Shown here: positions 1 through 9,135 of the stretch, piece after piece
Position numbering within the stretch: the first letter of the stretch is position 1
Layout: the number at the start of each line of letters is the position of its first letter
Source of the DNA: UBA10349 sp003485905
Lineage (GTDB): Bacteria; Pseudomonadota; Gammaproteobacteria; Arenicellales; Arenicellaceae
Length of the DNA stretch: 64,000 nucleotides
Assembly: GCA_943787185.1 (NCBI GenBank)
Contig: CALSLL010000001.1
Span: forward strand, 744,001 to 808,000
Direction: 5' to 3'
Made by a program: the position numbers and the translations under genes
Notes under the pieces: generated by a model
What the model was told of the DNA's origin: nothing
What the model saw: the letters and a program-made list of their open reading frames with translations, nothing else
Database searches by the model: none

Positions 1-2
1 CA

Positions 3-68
3 GGACGACAACGTTTGGTGACTAACCGACCTCGAACCATAGGTGTAGAAGGTCGAATTCGCTTCTAA
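3..68 (+). CDS. C-terminal end of an outer-membrane protein, probably a TonB-dependent receptor (partial)
   Basis: An open frame runs in from the left edge and stops with TAA at 66-68. The last residues read TNRPRTIGVEGRIRF and end in an aromatic residue after alternating hydrophobic positions. That is how beta-barrel proteins end, and the 'RPRT(I/F)G' wording is common in the last strand of TonB-dependent receptors. A strong terminator follows 60 bases downstream, which fits the end of a real gene. Only about 21 codons are visible, so the family call is inference. Confidence 0.45.
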   Translation, partial: GRQRLVTNRPRTIGVEGRIRF

Positions 69-130
69 GCGGCTAATCATTAAAATTTGATTGGCCTTAA
101 AAACCAAATCAAATACTGGTATTAGAATAA

Positions 131-163
131 GCCGTGTGAGCAACAAGCTCGCACGGCTTTTTT
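131..163 (+). terminator. Rho-independent terminator
   Basis: Stem GCCGTGTGAGC / GCTCGCACGGC (one G-T pair) around the loop AACAA, followed by a run of six T. It probably ends the partial gene at the left edge. Confidence 0.85.
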
Positions 164-221
164 CTTGGTGCGATTGCAACGGACACGTTCAAGTAGATAT
201 TAAGATAGAGGGGATAATTCC

Positions 222-1799
222 ATGGTAGACACAAATATTTCAACTTCAGCTAACCGATCCATCGTAACCGCCGTAAGCTATTTTTGGATGCTATGCGCTG
301 TGGTCGGCTGTACACAGCAGAGTGAGGAGCTTACTACCGGCAACACACAACAGGAAATTGTCGAACCCCTCGATCTTCTCAATCTCACGGCATCTGAAAT
401 ATCACCCAAGTTACAGTCGGGCGAAGTGTCCGTGCTGGAATATATGGAAGCGCTGCTTCAGCAAACCGAGCTACATTCGGATCGGCTAAGAGCATTTATT
501 ACTCACGATCCAGACCATGTTCGGGCCGCGGCAATCGCTGCAGACCAAAAACGTGAAAGAGGAGCGGAACTCGGCCCACTATTTGGTATTCCAATATCGT
601 TAAAAGATCTTATCGTGACCAAGGATATGCCCACGACGTTTGGCACTAGCATTTTTGAAAACTTCATGGCGAGTAAAAATGCACCAGCGGTCGATCGCCT
701 GCTCGCCGCAGACGCAATCATTTTCGGAAAAAACAATGCGCAAGAGTGGGCTTATGGCTCGAATGGTTACAACTCTCATTACGGCCAACAATTGAACCCT
801 TATGACAAAAACCGTATAGCCGGTGGCTCTAGCGGAGGCGGCGTTGCAGCCGTCGCAGCCAGAATGCTGCCGATTGCGATTGGTTCAGACACTGCAGCTT
901 CTATTAGGGTTCCGGCCGCCTACACCGGGCTATTCGGACTAAGGCCTTCTACTGGGCGCTACGATAATAGCGGTGTTGCGCCACTGGCACCGACACTGGA
1001 TACAATTGGCCCGTTGACTCGCTCGGTTGATGATTTAGCCTTGATAGATTCTGTTCTGAGTGACGATTTTAATGAGTTAGCCGCAATCGAATTAAGCTCA
1101 CTGCGACTCGGCGTTCCTAGTGAGTTCTTTTACGATGGCACTAGCTCTGAGTTGAAATCTGCTTTCGACACGTATCTGGACTCGCTAAGAAATGCAGGGG
1201 TTACTTTGGTTGCTGTCGATTTGCAAGATGCCGCGGCGCTAAATGACGCGGCGTTGTACCCGATATTATTCTACGAAACGCACCCGTCAATTGTTGAGTT
1301 CCTAGCTAGCTGGGGCGATGGTACAAGCTTTGAAGAGCTGTATGCAGAAATCGGTTGGGATGTTAAAGCCATTTGGGATCAACTTGTAATTGACGGCGCG
1401 CCAGACGCTATTCCCGAAGAGGTTTATCGCAATGCGATTGACGTCGCCCGACCAGAATTACAAGCTAACTACGACGCTTACTTTAGCGATAATCAATTGT
1501 CAGCAATGATTTTTCCGGCGACAGCGAGCGCCGCTCCGTTTGCACTGCCAGATAATCCTCAGGAAACCATCATTGATGACGAAGCAGTTTCAATATTTAT
1601 AAATGATCATAATTCTAGCCCCGGTGCGCTGGCAGGCCAGCCCGGTGTTGTGTTTCCCATAGCGTTAAATTCTATTGGCTTACCGTTAGCCGTATCGCTG
1701 GACGGGAAACGCAATGAAGATCGCGAACTGTTGGCAATCGCTAAATCGTTATCAGCTTTGATCCCAACAATTCCTGCACCCTCATTGAGAAATCAATAA
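222..1799 (+). CDS. Lipoprotein amidase (amidase signature family)
   Basis: Amidase-signature hydrolase of amide bonds; substrate unknown. A hydrophobic N-terminus leads to AVVGC at residues 26-30, a lipobox-like site, so the enzyme is probably anchored to a membrane facing the periplasm. The family's Ser-cisSer-Lys triad is visible: Lys128 in GIPISLK, Ser204 in GGSSGGG, and Ser227 in GSDTAAS. The usual glycines before the nucleophile (DTGGS) are both alanine here. At 525 aa the length is normal for secreted amidases. The ATG at 222 has a GAGGGG sequence about 9 bases upstream. The gene stands alone between the terminator at 131 and algC at 1923. Confidence 0.88.
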   Translation: MVDTNISTSANRSIVTAVSYFWMLCAVVGCTQQSEELTTGNTQQEIVEPLDLLNLTASEISPKLQSGEVSVLEYMEALLQQTELHSDRLRAFITHDPDHVRAAAIAADQKRERGAELGPLFGIPISLKDLIVTKDMPTTFGTSIFENFMASKNAPAVDRLLAADAIIFGKNNAQEWAYGSNGYNSHYGQQLNPYDKNRIAGGSSGGGVAAVAARMLPIAIGSDTAASIRVPAAYTGLFGLRPSTGRYDNSGVAPLAPTLDTIGPLTRSVDDLALIDSVLSDDFNELAAIELSSLRLGVPSEFFYDGTSSELKSAFDTYLDSLRNAGVTLVAVDLQDAAALNDAALYPILFYETHPSIVEFLASWGDGTSFEELYAEIGWDVKAIWDQLVIDGAPDAIPEEVYRNAIDVARPELQANYDAYFSDNQLSAMIFPATASAAPFALPDNPQETIIDDEAVSIFINDHNSSPGALAGQPGVVFPIALNSIGLPLAVSLDGKRNEDRELLAIAKSLSALIPTIPAPSLRNQ

Positions 1800-1922
1800 C
1801 TAGATGCAAAGTAAGTTACACCAATGAAAACGGTGAGGTGGCAAGTCGGTTTGCGATAGTAACTTTTGTTCGATTGGTTATAATTCAAATCACCCCGCAC
1901 CTGGCTTCCAATATATCTACCA

Positions 1923-3314
1923 ATGAACGACCGCTTTCCTGCCGAAATTTTCAAAGCCTACGATATACGTGGCATCGTCGACAAAACCCTTACCGTCGAT
2001 ATGACCTACCAGATTGGCCAAAGTATTGGTACAGAGGCGATTAATCACAATCAAACGGCGATAATTGTCGGTCGTGACGGGCGACTCTCCGGCCCAAAAC
2101 TTGCCAAGGCTCTCTCCGATGGCATCCGCTCAACAGGGCTTGACGTCGTTGACATTGGTGTTGCTCCAACGCCGGTAGTTTACTTTGCCTCTTATAGCCT
2201 TGGGATCCCTTCCTGTGTTGCCATTACCGGTAGCCATAATCCACCAGATTATAATGGGTTCAAGATGGTCATCAATGGAATGACGCTTTCGGCAGAACGC
2301 ATTCAAACTATTCGACAACGCATACAGGACAGTAGTTTTGTTGTCGCACCGTCTGAAACCACAGGTACATACTCTTCACGAGAAATTATTCCCGAATATC
2401 TGGACACCATCGTTGCTGATGTAAAGCTAGCCAGACAGATTAAATTGGTCATCGATTGTGGGAACGGAGTCGCTGGTGCCGTCGCTCCCCAATTATTTGA
2501 GCGGCTCGGTTGCGACGTCACCACATTGTATGGCGAAGTAGATGGCAATTTTCCAAACCATCACCCAGACCCCAGCCAAATAGAAAACCTGCAAGATCTG
2601 ATTAAAGCTGTAAAAGATCAAGGCGCTGAGCTGGGATTTGCATTTGACGGAGACGGTGATCGCCTGGGCGTGGTAACCGCCGAAGGCAATGTGATCTGGC
2701 CTGATCGGCAAATGATTCTATTTGCCAGAGACGTGCTGGAAAGAAACCCTGCTGCTGAAATTATTTACGATGTTAAATGTTCACGGACCCTGCCACGCGA
2801 AATCGAAGCCGCTGGCGGCAAAGCAACCATGTGGCGAACCGGACATTCTTTTATTAAAGGCAAATTGAAGGAAACCGGTGCGCAATTGGCCGGTGAAATG
2901 AGCGGCCACATATTTTTCAAGGAACGCTGGTATGGGTTTGATGACGGCAGTTATGCAGGTGCCCGGCTGATCGAACTGCTTTCCAAAATGGACCAAAGCC
3001 CTACCGACGTGTTTAACGCTTTACCTGACTCCGTCAACACACCTGAATTGCGTATTGAAATGCAAGAAGGTGAGCATTACGTGTTTATGAATGAGATGAT
3101 CGAAAACGCTTCATTCGATGATGCAAAAGTATCCACCATGGATGGTATTCGTGTGGACTTTGACGATGGGTTTGGCTTAATACGCCCTTCAAATACAACG
3201 CCCATACTAGTGTTGAGATTTGAGGCGGACGATACCGCTGCTCTTGAACGGATCCAATCTCGTTTTAGAAGCTTAATTACGGGTACGCGACCGGACGTTG
3301 TACCACCGTTCTAA
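1923..3314 (+). CDS. algC: Phosphomannomutase / phosphoglucomutase
   Basis: Alpha-D-phosphohexomutase, interconverting hexose 6-phosphates and 1-phosphates for surface polysaccharide precursors. All four family motifs are present: phosphoserine loop TGSHNPP (Ser104), metal loop FDGDGDR (Asp242, 244, 246), sugar loop GEMSGH (324-329) and the C-terminal phosphate loop RPSNTTP. The 463-aa length matches Pseudomonas AlgC, which accepts both mannose and glucose phosphates; which substrate dominates here cannot be read. The ATG has no clear Shine-Dalgarno sequence. The ClC gene begins 10 bases after the stop, so the two are probably co-transcribed. Confidence 0.9.
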   Translation: MNDRFPAEIFKAYDIRGIVDKTLTVDMTYQIGQSIGTEAINHNQTAIIVGRDGRLSGPKLAKALSDGIRSTGLDVVDIGVAPTPVVYFASYSLGIPSCVAITGSHNPPDYNGFKMVINGMTLSAERIQTIRQRIQDSSFVVAPSETTGTYSSREIIPEYLDTIVADVKLARQIKLVIDCGNGVAGAVAPQLFERLGCDVTTLYGEVDGNFPNHHPDPSQIENLQDLIKAVKDQGAELGFAFDGDGDRLGVVTAEGNVIWPDRQMILFARDVLERNPAAEIIYDVKCSRTLPREIEAAGGKATMWRTGHSFIKGKLKETGAQLAGEMSGHIFFKERWYGFDDGSYAGARLIELLSKMDQSPTDVFNALPDSVNTPELRIEMQEGEHYVFMNEMIENASFDDAKVSTMDGIRVDFDDGFGLIRPSNTTPILVLRFEADDTAALERIQSRFRSLITGTRPDVVPPF

Positions 3315-3323
3315 TCTAAGCCC

Positions 3324-5105
3324 GTGCCTGCCGAGCCAGACATAACTCAAAAACTCTTCCAGCTAGCGCTGCGGATCCGCTCTGAGGTGCGTGAATTTAT
3401 TGACCAGCAACGTATTCGTATGTCGCGGAACGACGCAATGGCTCAACTGGCTGTGCTCGCGGTTATCGTCGGACTAATCGCAGGTTCAATAAGTATTTGC
3501 TTTCGTTTGCTTGTTACCGGTGCCCTTACATCATCGGTAATGGATGATTATAGCGCCTCATTTGAATCTCTTTCTGGCGGAACGCGATTTCTGTTATGCG
3601 CTGGTGGAGGGATAGTCATTGGAATAATTTTTCAATCCGTTAGTGCGTCAACCAGACAGACAGGCATTGTCCATGTACTTGAACGTCTTGCTTATCATCA
3701 TGGCCGTTTGCCGCTTAAGAACGCGGCTATGCAATTTGTTGGCGCGGCCTTGTGCATGATTACCGGTCAGTCAGTGGGGCGTGAGGGGCCGGCTGTACAC
3801 TTGGGCGCAGCCGCAGGTGCCAATATTAGCGACGCCCTTAAGATACCTCACAATGCCGGCCGAATACTCATTGGTTGCGGTGTCGCTTCTGCGATTGGCG
3901 CTGGATTCAATACACCTTTAGCTGGCGTGATATTTGCGATGGAGGTAGTCCTAATGGAGTACACCATCCTCGGATTCACACCCGTCATCATCGCGTCACT
4001 CACGGCGACCAGTTTAGCTCGAATAGTGTTTGGTGACGCACCTGCATTTTCGGTTCCGAGCATAGAGTGGACCTCGGTAGGTGAACTTCCCTATGTGATG
4101 TTGATGGGGGTCGTGATTGGTTTAAGCGCTGCGGCCTTTGTCAAAGCATCGGTGGTTTTTTCCCATTTATTCGAAACAAAACCGGTTTGGTTTCGAATCG
4201 CACTGGCCGGCACAATCACCGGCGCACTCGCAATTCCCGCACCACAGATTATGGGAATCGGCTACGACACTTTGAGTCTGGCAATCGTGGGGCAAATATC
4301 AATGGCTGCGCTTATGCTGATATTTTTTGCCAAGATAATCGCTACATCTGCAGCGGTTGGTTTAGGGATGCCTGGTGGGTTAATAGCCCCGAGCTTATTA
4401 ATGGGCGCCTGCCTGGGCGGATCAATGGGTATGATGGCTAACGACCTGGTGAGCGGATTGCACGATGAAGGCTTATACGCTCTGCTAGGCGCTTGCGCCA
4501 TGATGGGCGCAACACTGCATGCTCCGCTGGCGGCACTGGTGGCTATTCTGGAATTAAGTGGTACACATTCAGTTATATTGCCAGCAATGATTGCGGTGGT
4601 AGCCGCACTGATTACCAAACGAGTACCGTTTGGATTTATGTCAATTTATCGCGTTCTTATGCGTGAACGAGGACTGGATTATCGCAATGCCCCCATGGCT
4701 CAAGCGCTACGTCGGATCGGCGTTGCCAGCGTTATGGATAAGAGTGTGTCACAAATGGACAGAATCATCACAGTAGAGGCTGCGCGCACAGCATTGGAAG
4801 CCAACCAACGTTGGATAATGGCCTTTGCTGATAACGGACAGGCGTCGCTACTACCTGCAGCTGATTTGGCCATCCACCTTAATAATCTCAAATCTGATAA
4901 CGCCGACATAGACCTACTCAGCTTACCTGCAATGCGAGAGGACTCCACCAGAGTTACGATTCTGGAAACGCTCCAAGAAGCCCACGAGGCGATGGAGGCA
5001 ACTGGCGCCGATTTACTTTACGTTACGGGTGCTCATGGTAAGTCAGCAAATAGAATTTGCGGTGTGATTACTCGCGAACATATAGAACGGCACTATAAAC
5101 TTTAA
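3324..5105 (+). CDS. ClC-family chloride channel/antiporter with C-terminal CBS-like region
   Basis: Multi-spanning inner-membrane anion transporter. Seen: the gating-glutamate motif GREGP (Glu154) followed by HLGAAAGA, the NTPLAG segment, and GMPGGLIAPSLLMGA, which matches the family's GGxFxPSL motif. The first selectivity motif GSGIP is replaced by RQTGI. Residues ~455-593 are soluble and look like a CBS-pair regulatory tail. Aligning FAMEVV with the E. coli FIIEEM segment puts valine at the internal proton-glutamate position. The start at 3324 is GTG, 10 bases after algC; the Met at residue 33 is an alternative start. Confidence 0.88.
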   Translation: MPAEPDITQKLFQLALRIRSEVREFIDQQRIRMSRNDAMAQLAVLAVIVGLIAGSISICFRLLVTGALTSSVMDDYSASFESLSGGTRFLLCAGGGIVIGIIFQSVSASTRQTGIVHVLERLAYHHGRLPLKNAAMQFVGAALCMITGQSVGREGPAVHLGAAAGANISDALKIPHNAGRILIGCGVASAIGAGFNTPLAGVIFAMEVVLMEYTILGFTPVIIASLTATSLARIVFGDAPAFSVPSIEWTSVGELPYVMLMGVVIGLSAAAFVKASVVFSHLFETKPVWFRIALAGTITGALAIPAPQIMGIGYDTLSLAIVGQISMAALMLIFFAKIIATSAAVGLGMPGGLIAPSLLMGACLGGSMGMMANDLVSGLHDEGLYALLGACAMMGATLHAPLAALVAILELSGTHSVILPAMIAVVAALITKRVPFGFMSIYRVLMRERGLDYRNAPMAQALRRIGVASVMDKSVSQMDRIITVEAARTALEANQRWIMAFADNGQASLLPAADLAIHLNNLKSDNADIDLLSLPAMREDSTRVTILETLQEAHEAMEATGADLLYVTGAHGKSANRICGVITREHIERHYKL

Positions 5106-5268
5106 AATTTTTTTGTATGTAAGCGTGTTTATAGACTACCCCTTGAGGCGATAAAACAATGATCCTTAAAATTTTAGAACTGAGCGAGTTAATCATTTTG
5201 ATAATTAGTTGCGTTTATCGCTCATTGTTAAGATAAAATTCGATTCGATTTTTTATCGGCAAGCTTAA

Positions 5269-6846
5269 ATGGATTCCTTAGTGTCTCAATCTTTTCAAAA
5301 AAGTCTTGATCTTCTAGAACAGTCCGGCACTGTCGGCACGTTAACGGGCATCCAGCGTGGAATCGAAAAAGAAGGTTTACGCACAACGCCTGCAGGTGAG
5401 CTTTCGCAATCAGCACACCCGAGTGCTTTAGGTTCTGCGCTTACCCACCCCAGCATCACTACGGACTTTTCAGAGGCACTACTAGAGTTTGTCACACCGG
5501 TCATGTCGACGCCTGAATTGGCCATAAGCTTCCTAGAAGATTTACACCGCTTTACCTATGAGGTTTTGGATAACGAAGTAATTTGGAGCTCAAGCATGCC
5601 GTGTTTTTTAGGCGGTGAAAGTAGCATACCGATCGCGCAATACGGGAAATCCAATGTCGGTATGATGAAGCATATTTATCGAGTCGGTTTGGAGCATCGT
5701 TACGGCAAAAGAATGCAAACCATTGCCGGCATACATTACAATTTTTCGCTACCGGATGACTTTTGGACAAGCTATCGAAGCGCTGCCGCCAGTACTGCAT
5801 CCGATCGTGATTTTCGAGATGAGCAATACTTCGGACTTATCCGTAACTTTCGACGCAATGCCTGGCTTTTATTATTGCTGTTTGGAGCGTCTCCTGCTGT
5901 ATGCGGATCATTTCTTGAAGGACTCGACCACAAACTCCAACGACTCAAAGGTCAGGGCTATTTCTTACCTTGGGCAACATCGTTAAGGATGGGAGATCTT
6001 GGCTACACCAGTGACGCGCAAAGTAATTTTCGGGTTTGCTATAACTCGGTCGATACTTACACCAGCACTTTAGGACAAGCCCTCAACATGAGCTATCCGC
6101 CCTACGAAAAAATCGGTGTCAAAGAGGATGGTCATTATTTACAACTTAATGACCGATTGCTGCAAATCGAAAACGAATATTACAGCGATGTCCGACCTAA
6201 ACGAGTGACTCCATCAGGAATACACCCTTCATCGTATTTAAAGCAACACGGTGTCCAATACATTGAAGTTCGAAACCTCGACCTGAATCCATTTTTACCC
6301 GTTGCTATTGATTCCACTCAGGCAAGATTCCTTGATAGCTTTTTGCTCTACTGCTTATTGCAAAGTAGCCCACAAATTTCTGACTCTGAATATGCAATAA
6401 ATAATCAAAATAAAACTTCAATTATCACTGAGGGCCGAAAGCCCGGACTAAAATTAAACCGTGATGGAGAACCAATCGAGGCCTTTCAGTGGGCATCTGA
6501 TTTAATGGATGGCATTGGAGAAACGGCAAATTTACTCGATAAATCGCACGGTAATGATTTGCATACCTTAGCGGTTAAAGCGCAGAGAAATAAACTGGTA
6601 CAACCGGAATTATTCCCTTCAGCACAAATTTTAGATCTCGCCGTAACGGAGAAAATCAGCTTCAGCGAACTTGGAATGCGCCTTAGCAGTCAGCATAAAA
6701 ATTACTTTAAAGATTCGCTGCCTAACGATAAAAAAGCCGAATTGGATAAAATCTCAATTGAATCACTAGAAAAACAAAAGCAAATTGAAGATTCGGATGC
6801 TGTTGATTTTGATAACTATTTATCTACCTACTTTGAACGAAATTGA
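5269..6846 (+). CDS. gshA: Glutamate-cysteine ligase (gammaproteobacterial type)
   Basis: First step of glutathione synthesis: ATP-dependent joining of glutamate and cysteine in the cytoplasm. The protein is 525 aa against about 518 in E. coli. It carries the characteristic early segment GIEKEGLR, the DFSEALLEFVTP stretch that contributes metal and glutamate binding, and the later EVRNLDLNPF segment. The 163-base leader is AT-rich, with a possible -10 (TAAAAT) near 5236. The gene is convergent with the kinase at 6862, and I see no terminator in the 15-base gap. Confidence 0.95.
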   Translation: MDSLVSQSFQKSLDLLEQSGTVGTLTGIQRGIEKEGLRTTPAGELSQSAHPSALGSALTHPSITTDFSEALLEFVTPVMSTPELAISFLEDLHRFTYEVLDNEVIWSSSMPCFLGGESSIPIAQYGKSNVGMMKHIYRVGLEHRYGKRMQTIAGIHYNFSLPDDFWTSYRSAAASTASDRDFRDEQYFGLIRNFRRNAWLLLLLFGASPAVCGSFLEGLDHKLQRLKGQGYFLPWATSLRMGDLGYTSDAQSNFRVCYNSVDTYTSTLGQALNMSYPPYEKIGVKEDGHYLQLNDRLLQIENEYYSDVRPKRVTPSGIHPSSYLKQHGVQYIEVRNLDLNPFLPVAIDSTQARFLDSFLLYCLLQSSPQISDSEYAINNQNKTSIITEGRKPGLKLNRDGEPIEAFQWASDLMDGIGETANLLDKSHGNDLHTLAVKAQRNKLVQPELFPSAQILDLAVTEKISFSELGMRLSSQHKNYFKDSLPNDKKAELDKISIESLEKQKQIEDSDAVDFDNYLSTYFERN

Positions 6847-6861
6847 ACGATCTAAACAAAA

Positions 6862-7800
6862 CTATTTCTGATCAGATTTACTAGAACGTTTATAAGTAAG
6901 TGATTCCACTCCATGCCCGGGGTTTAAGCTCATCACGGCATCTGCAATTATCGGCAATATGGCCAAACAATCGCGTGTTATCCGTTCGTAGTGCATTATA
7001 AATCGCTGTAAATCGACCGGCGTCATTTCTCCAAATCTGTCGCCTACCTTATCGCGCAATTTTTTCTCTTGCTCCCCACGCCATTCATAGACGCACTCTA
7101 AACTTGGTGCTTGTAGAAACACCAAATAATCAAGCTTTGAATATAGCTTGGTATAATCTGAACCAAGCGCCTGGTTAACATAGGTCCGCCATTTCCCGTC
7201 TGGATCTTCAATACGTTCAAGCTCATTAATCGGATCCAACAACACTTCATCTTGCTGAACTTTGGCGCCGACACACCAACCCTCAAGCACCACCAGATCC
7301 ACTTGGCCATCACTGATATCAAACTGCTCAACTTCTGCGCGATCATCAATCGATTTATCAAACCTTGGAATCTGCACATGATTTCCAGCTAGCAGGCTAT
7401 TAATAACCGTATTCGCGAGTTGTATATCATGCGTGCCCGGAACTCCCCGGGTCGCAAGCAAAGGGTGGGTACTACTTGCCAAATTCAGACGTTCGGACTT
7501 ACGTAAGTAAAAATCATCCAATGACAAACAAACAACCGTTAATCCAAATTCCTGTGTTAAGAATTGTGCCACAAACGCAGCAAGTGTAGATTTGCCGGTT
7601 CCTTGAGCACCACAAATACCAAGAAGGCGTAATCCATCTTCAATCGTGTGCTTGGCTATCTGCCTTGCTAGCGGCTGATAATACTGTGCAGCGATCGATA
7701 AAAATGCCTTCGGCAATCGGTGCGTGTTAGCAAACTGCTCAATCCTTTGCTCATCCACCTGCGTTTTCGATCGTCCCTCTATTTCCTTAACGCTACTCAT
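6862..7800 (-). CDS. P-loop kinase of the glycerate 3-kinase (GLYK/COG4240) family
   Basis: Predicted small-molecule kinase related to plant D-glycerate 3-kinase. Walker A reads GICGAQGTGKST. It is followed by SLDDFYL and LATRGVPGTHD, the hallmark substrate and metal segments of this family, and by LEGWCVGA. At about 312 aa it has family length. I chose the ATG at 7800; one codon upstream is a GTG. An AGGT sequence precedes the start. The true substrate in bacteria is not settled. It is followed upstream by a DUF1499 gene on the same strand, 48 bases away, so an operon is possible. Confidence 0.8.
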   Translation of the reverse strand: MSSVKEIEGRSKTQVDEQRIEQFANTHRLPKAFLSIAAQYYQPLARQIAKHTIEDGLRLLGICGAQGTGKSTLAAFVAQFLTQEFGLTVVCLSLDDFYLRKSERLNLASSTHPLLATRGVPGTHDIQLANTVINSLLAGNHVQIPRFDKSIDDRAEVEQFDISDGQVDLVVLEGWCVGAKVQQDEVLLDPINELERIEDPDGKWRTYVNQALGSDYTKLYSKLDYLVFLQAPSLECVYEWRGEQEKKLRDKVGDRFGEMTPVDLQRFIMHYERITRDCLAILPIIADAVMSLNPGHGVESLTYKRSSKSDQK

Positions 7801-7848
7801 CACACACCTGCGGTAGATTGAAATCTTATAGCCGCCTTTGCCGGCGAA

Positions 7849-8322
7849 TTAGTGCCCGGATTTTAAGGCTAAGCGGATAGCCTCGATACGTTTTCGATTG
7901 GCTCCAAAGTCACTATACCCAACCCTCGATGCTGACCTTACAGATATTTGTTGATTTGCCGGTTCATTGAGAAATTCTACATCATCGACAAAACCCAAGG
8001 TAGACGAAGAAAACTCAAACCATATATAGTCATCTTGCTTGATCACAAGTTTTGCGCCGGACATGGCGGATACGCGATCTGCCAGAGCGGTCCAGCCTAC
8101 GCCATCATCGTCAGCAATCACTTCTATCCCATGCTTGGCATCCGTTGCCCGACTAGACACACAATTGGGTGAACTTGGACAGTCGAGCAAGGCTCCATTT
8201 ACCACCCCCAACTCTGGATGCATCGATTGACTCTTAGTAGCCTCGCCAACCAGTCGAAAAGCCATAAACACCGTTATCAATACCACCAAGCACAACAAAA
8301 TCAACAATCCAATTTTAAGCAT
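7849..8322 (-). CDS. DUF1499 membrane-anchored protein
   Basis: 157 aa with one N-terminal membrane segment (residues 4-24) and a DUF1499 domain, recognised by CPSSPNCVSSRA, DYIWFEFSS, FVDDVEF and the ending SDFGANRKRIEAIR. DUF1499 proteins have no established biochemical function. The two Cys in the CPSSPNC motif are conserved in the family. The start at 8322 has AGGA about 7 bases upstream. It is in the same direction as the kinase at 6862. Confidence 0.85.
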   Translation of the reverse strand: MLKIGLLILLCLVVLITVFMAFRLVGEATKSQSMHPELGVVNGALLDCPSSPNCVSSRATDAKHGIEVIADDDGVGWTALADRVSAMSGAKLVIKQDDYIWFEFSSSTLGFVDDVEFLNEPANQQISVRSASRVGYSDFGANRKRIEAIRLALKSGH

Positions 8323-8463
8323 AATATTTCCTAAACGTCTTAATGCGTATCCACTGATAGATGCATACTACTTACAACAACATCTTACATACTAGCTAAT
8401 AAAATAGACCATTGTTGTGATCGTACTTAGCCCGTATGGCCAAATTTAGAAAAGCAAAGTTTG

Positions 8464-9096
8464 CTATATCCCTCGCGACTCAGGGCGTACTTTACAACGA
8501 TAATATTTCCATAAGAACAAGCTACCCGCACTTCGATTTGGTGACCAGTGCAAAGTTAAATCCAATGCTTGGCTGGGGCTCGGCCTCTCATCTAATCTTT
8601 TTAAGTGCTGTAAAGCAATCAGCAACGCTAAATCATCTTCTGGAAATATGTCGTTACGGCTGAGAGAAAACATCAGGTATATCTTGGCTGTCCATTTTCC
8701 AAAACCTCGAAGTTGGACGATACTTTGAATGGCCTCCTCGTCATCCATACTTTCGAGTGCGACTGGATCGAATTCACCAGAAATAGTTGCTTCTGCAAGC
8801 CCTCGTAGATATTCAACTTTTCTACCTGACAGGCCCGCACCCCTTAAATCTTCATTCGGTGTGGACAGCAACCCGCGAGGCGAAAGCTCTGGCACAGCAG
8901 CCTTCACTCTAGAAAAAATTGTATCTGCAGCCTTGGTAGACAATTGCTGACTAACCACAGTAGAAACCAACGTTTCAAAACCTGCCGAACGGTTTCTCGG
9001 TTCTGGATAACCTACCGTGCTGAGCGCATTAGATAAGTCTTCATCGACCTGAGCTATGTCATCTATTGCGCTTGAGAGCTTACTCGCGGTCAACAA
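8464..9096 (-). CDS. HhH-GPD DNA glycosylase, AlkA/3-methyladenine type
   Basis: Base-excision repair glycosylase. The helix-hairpin-helix reads LRGFGKWTA (129-137) and is followed by FPEDDLAL with Asp154/155, where the catalytic Asp of AlkA lies. An early VVSQQLS helix also fits the family. At 210 aa it is the short form without AlkA's extra N-terminal domain. No Lys stands at the endonuclease III lyase position, which supports a monofunctional glycosylase. The start is TTG with no good ribosome-binding site, so the first residues are uncertain. It lies 39 bases downstream of the MtnC-like gene and is probably co-transcribed with it. Confidence 0.85.
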   Translation of the reverse strand: MLTASKLSSAIDDIAQVDEDLSNALSTVGYPEPRNRSAGFETLVSTVVSQQLSTKAADTIFSRVKAAVPELSPRGLLSTPNEDLRGAGLSGRKVEYLRGLAEATISGEFDPVALESMDDEEAIQSIVQLRGFGKWTAKIYLMFSLSRNDIFPEDDLALLIALQHLKRLDERPSPSQALDLTLHWSPNRSAGSLFLWKYYRCKVRPESRGI

Positions 9097-9135
9097 GTAG
9101 TTTCAACCAAAAACACCTTAAATTCTCATGTCGAT

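Noticed and set aside
1838..2044. A 68-codon frame overlapping the algC start
   Set aside because: It overlaps the well-supported algC frame and has no start signal.
8436..8663. A 75-codon plus-strand frame over the DNA glycosylase end
   Set aside because: It is antisense to a clear glycosylase gene and has no recognisable feature.
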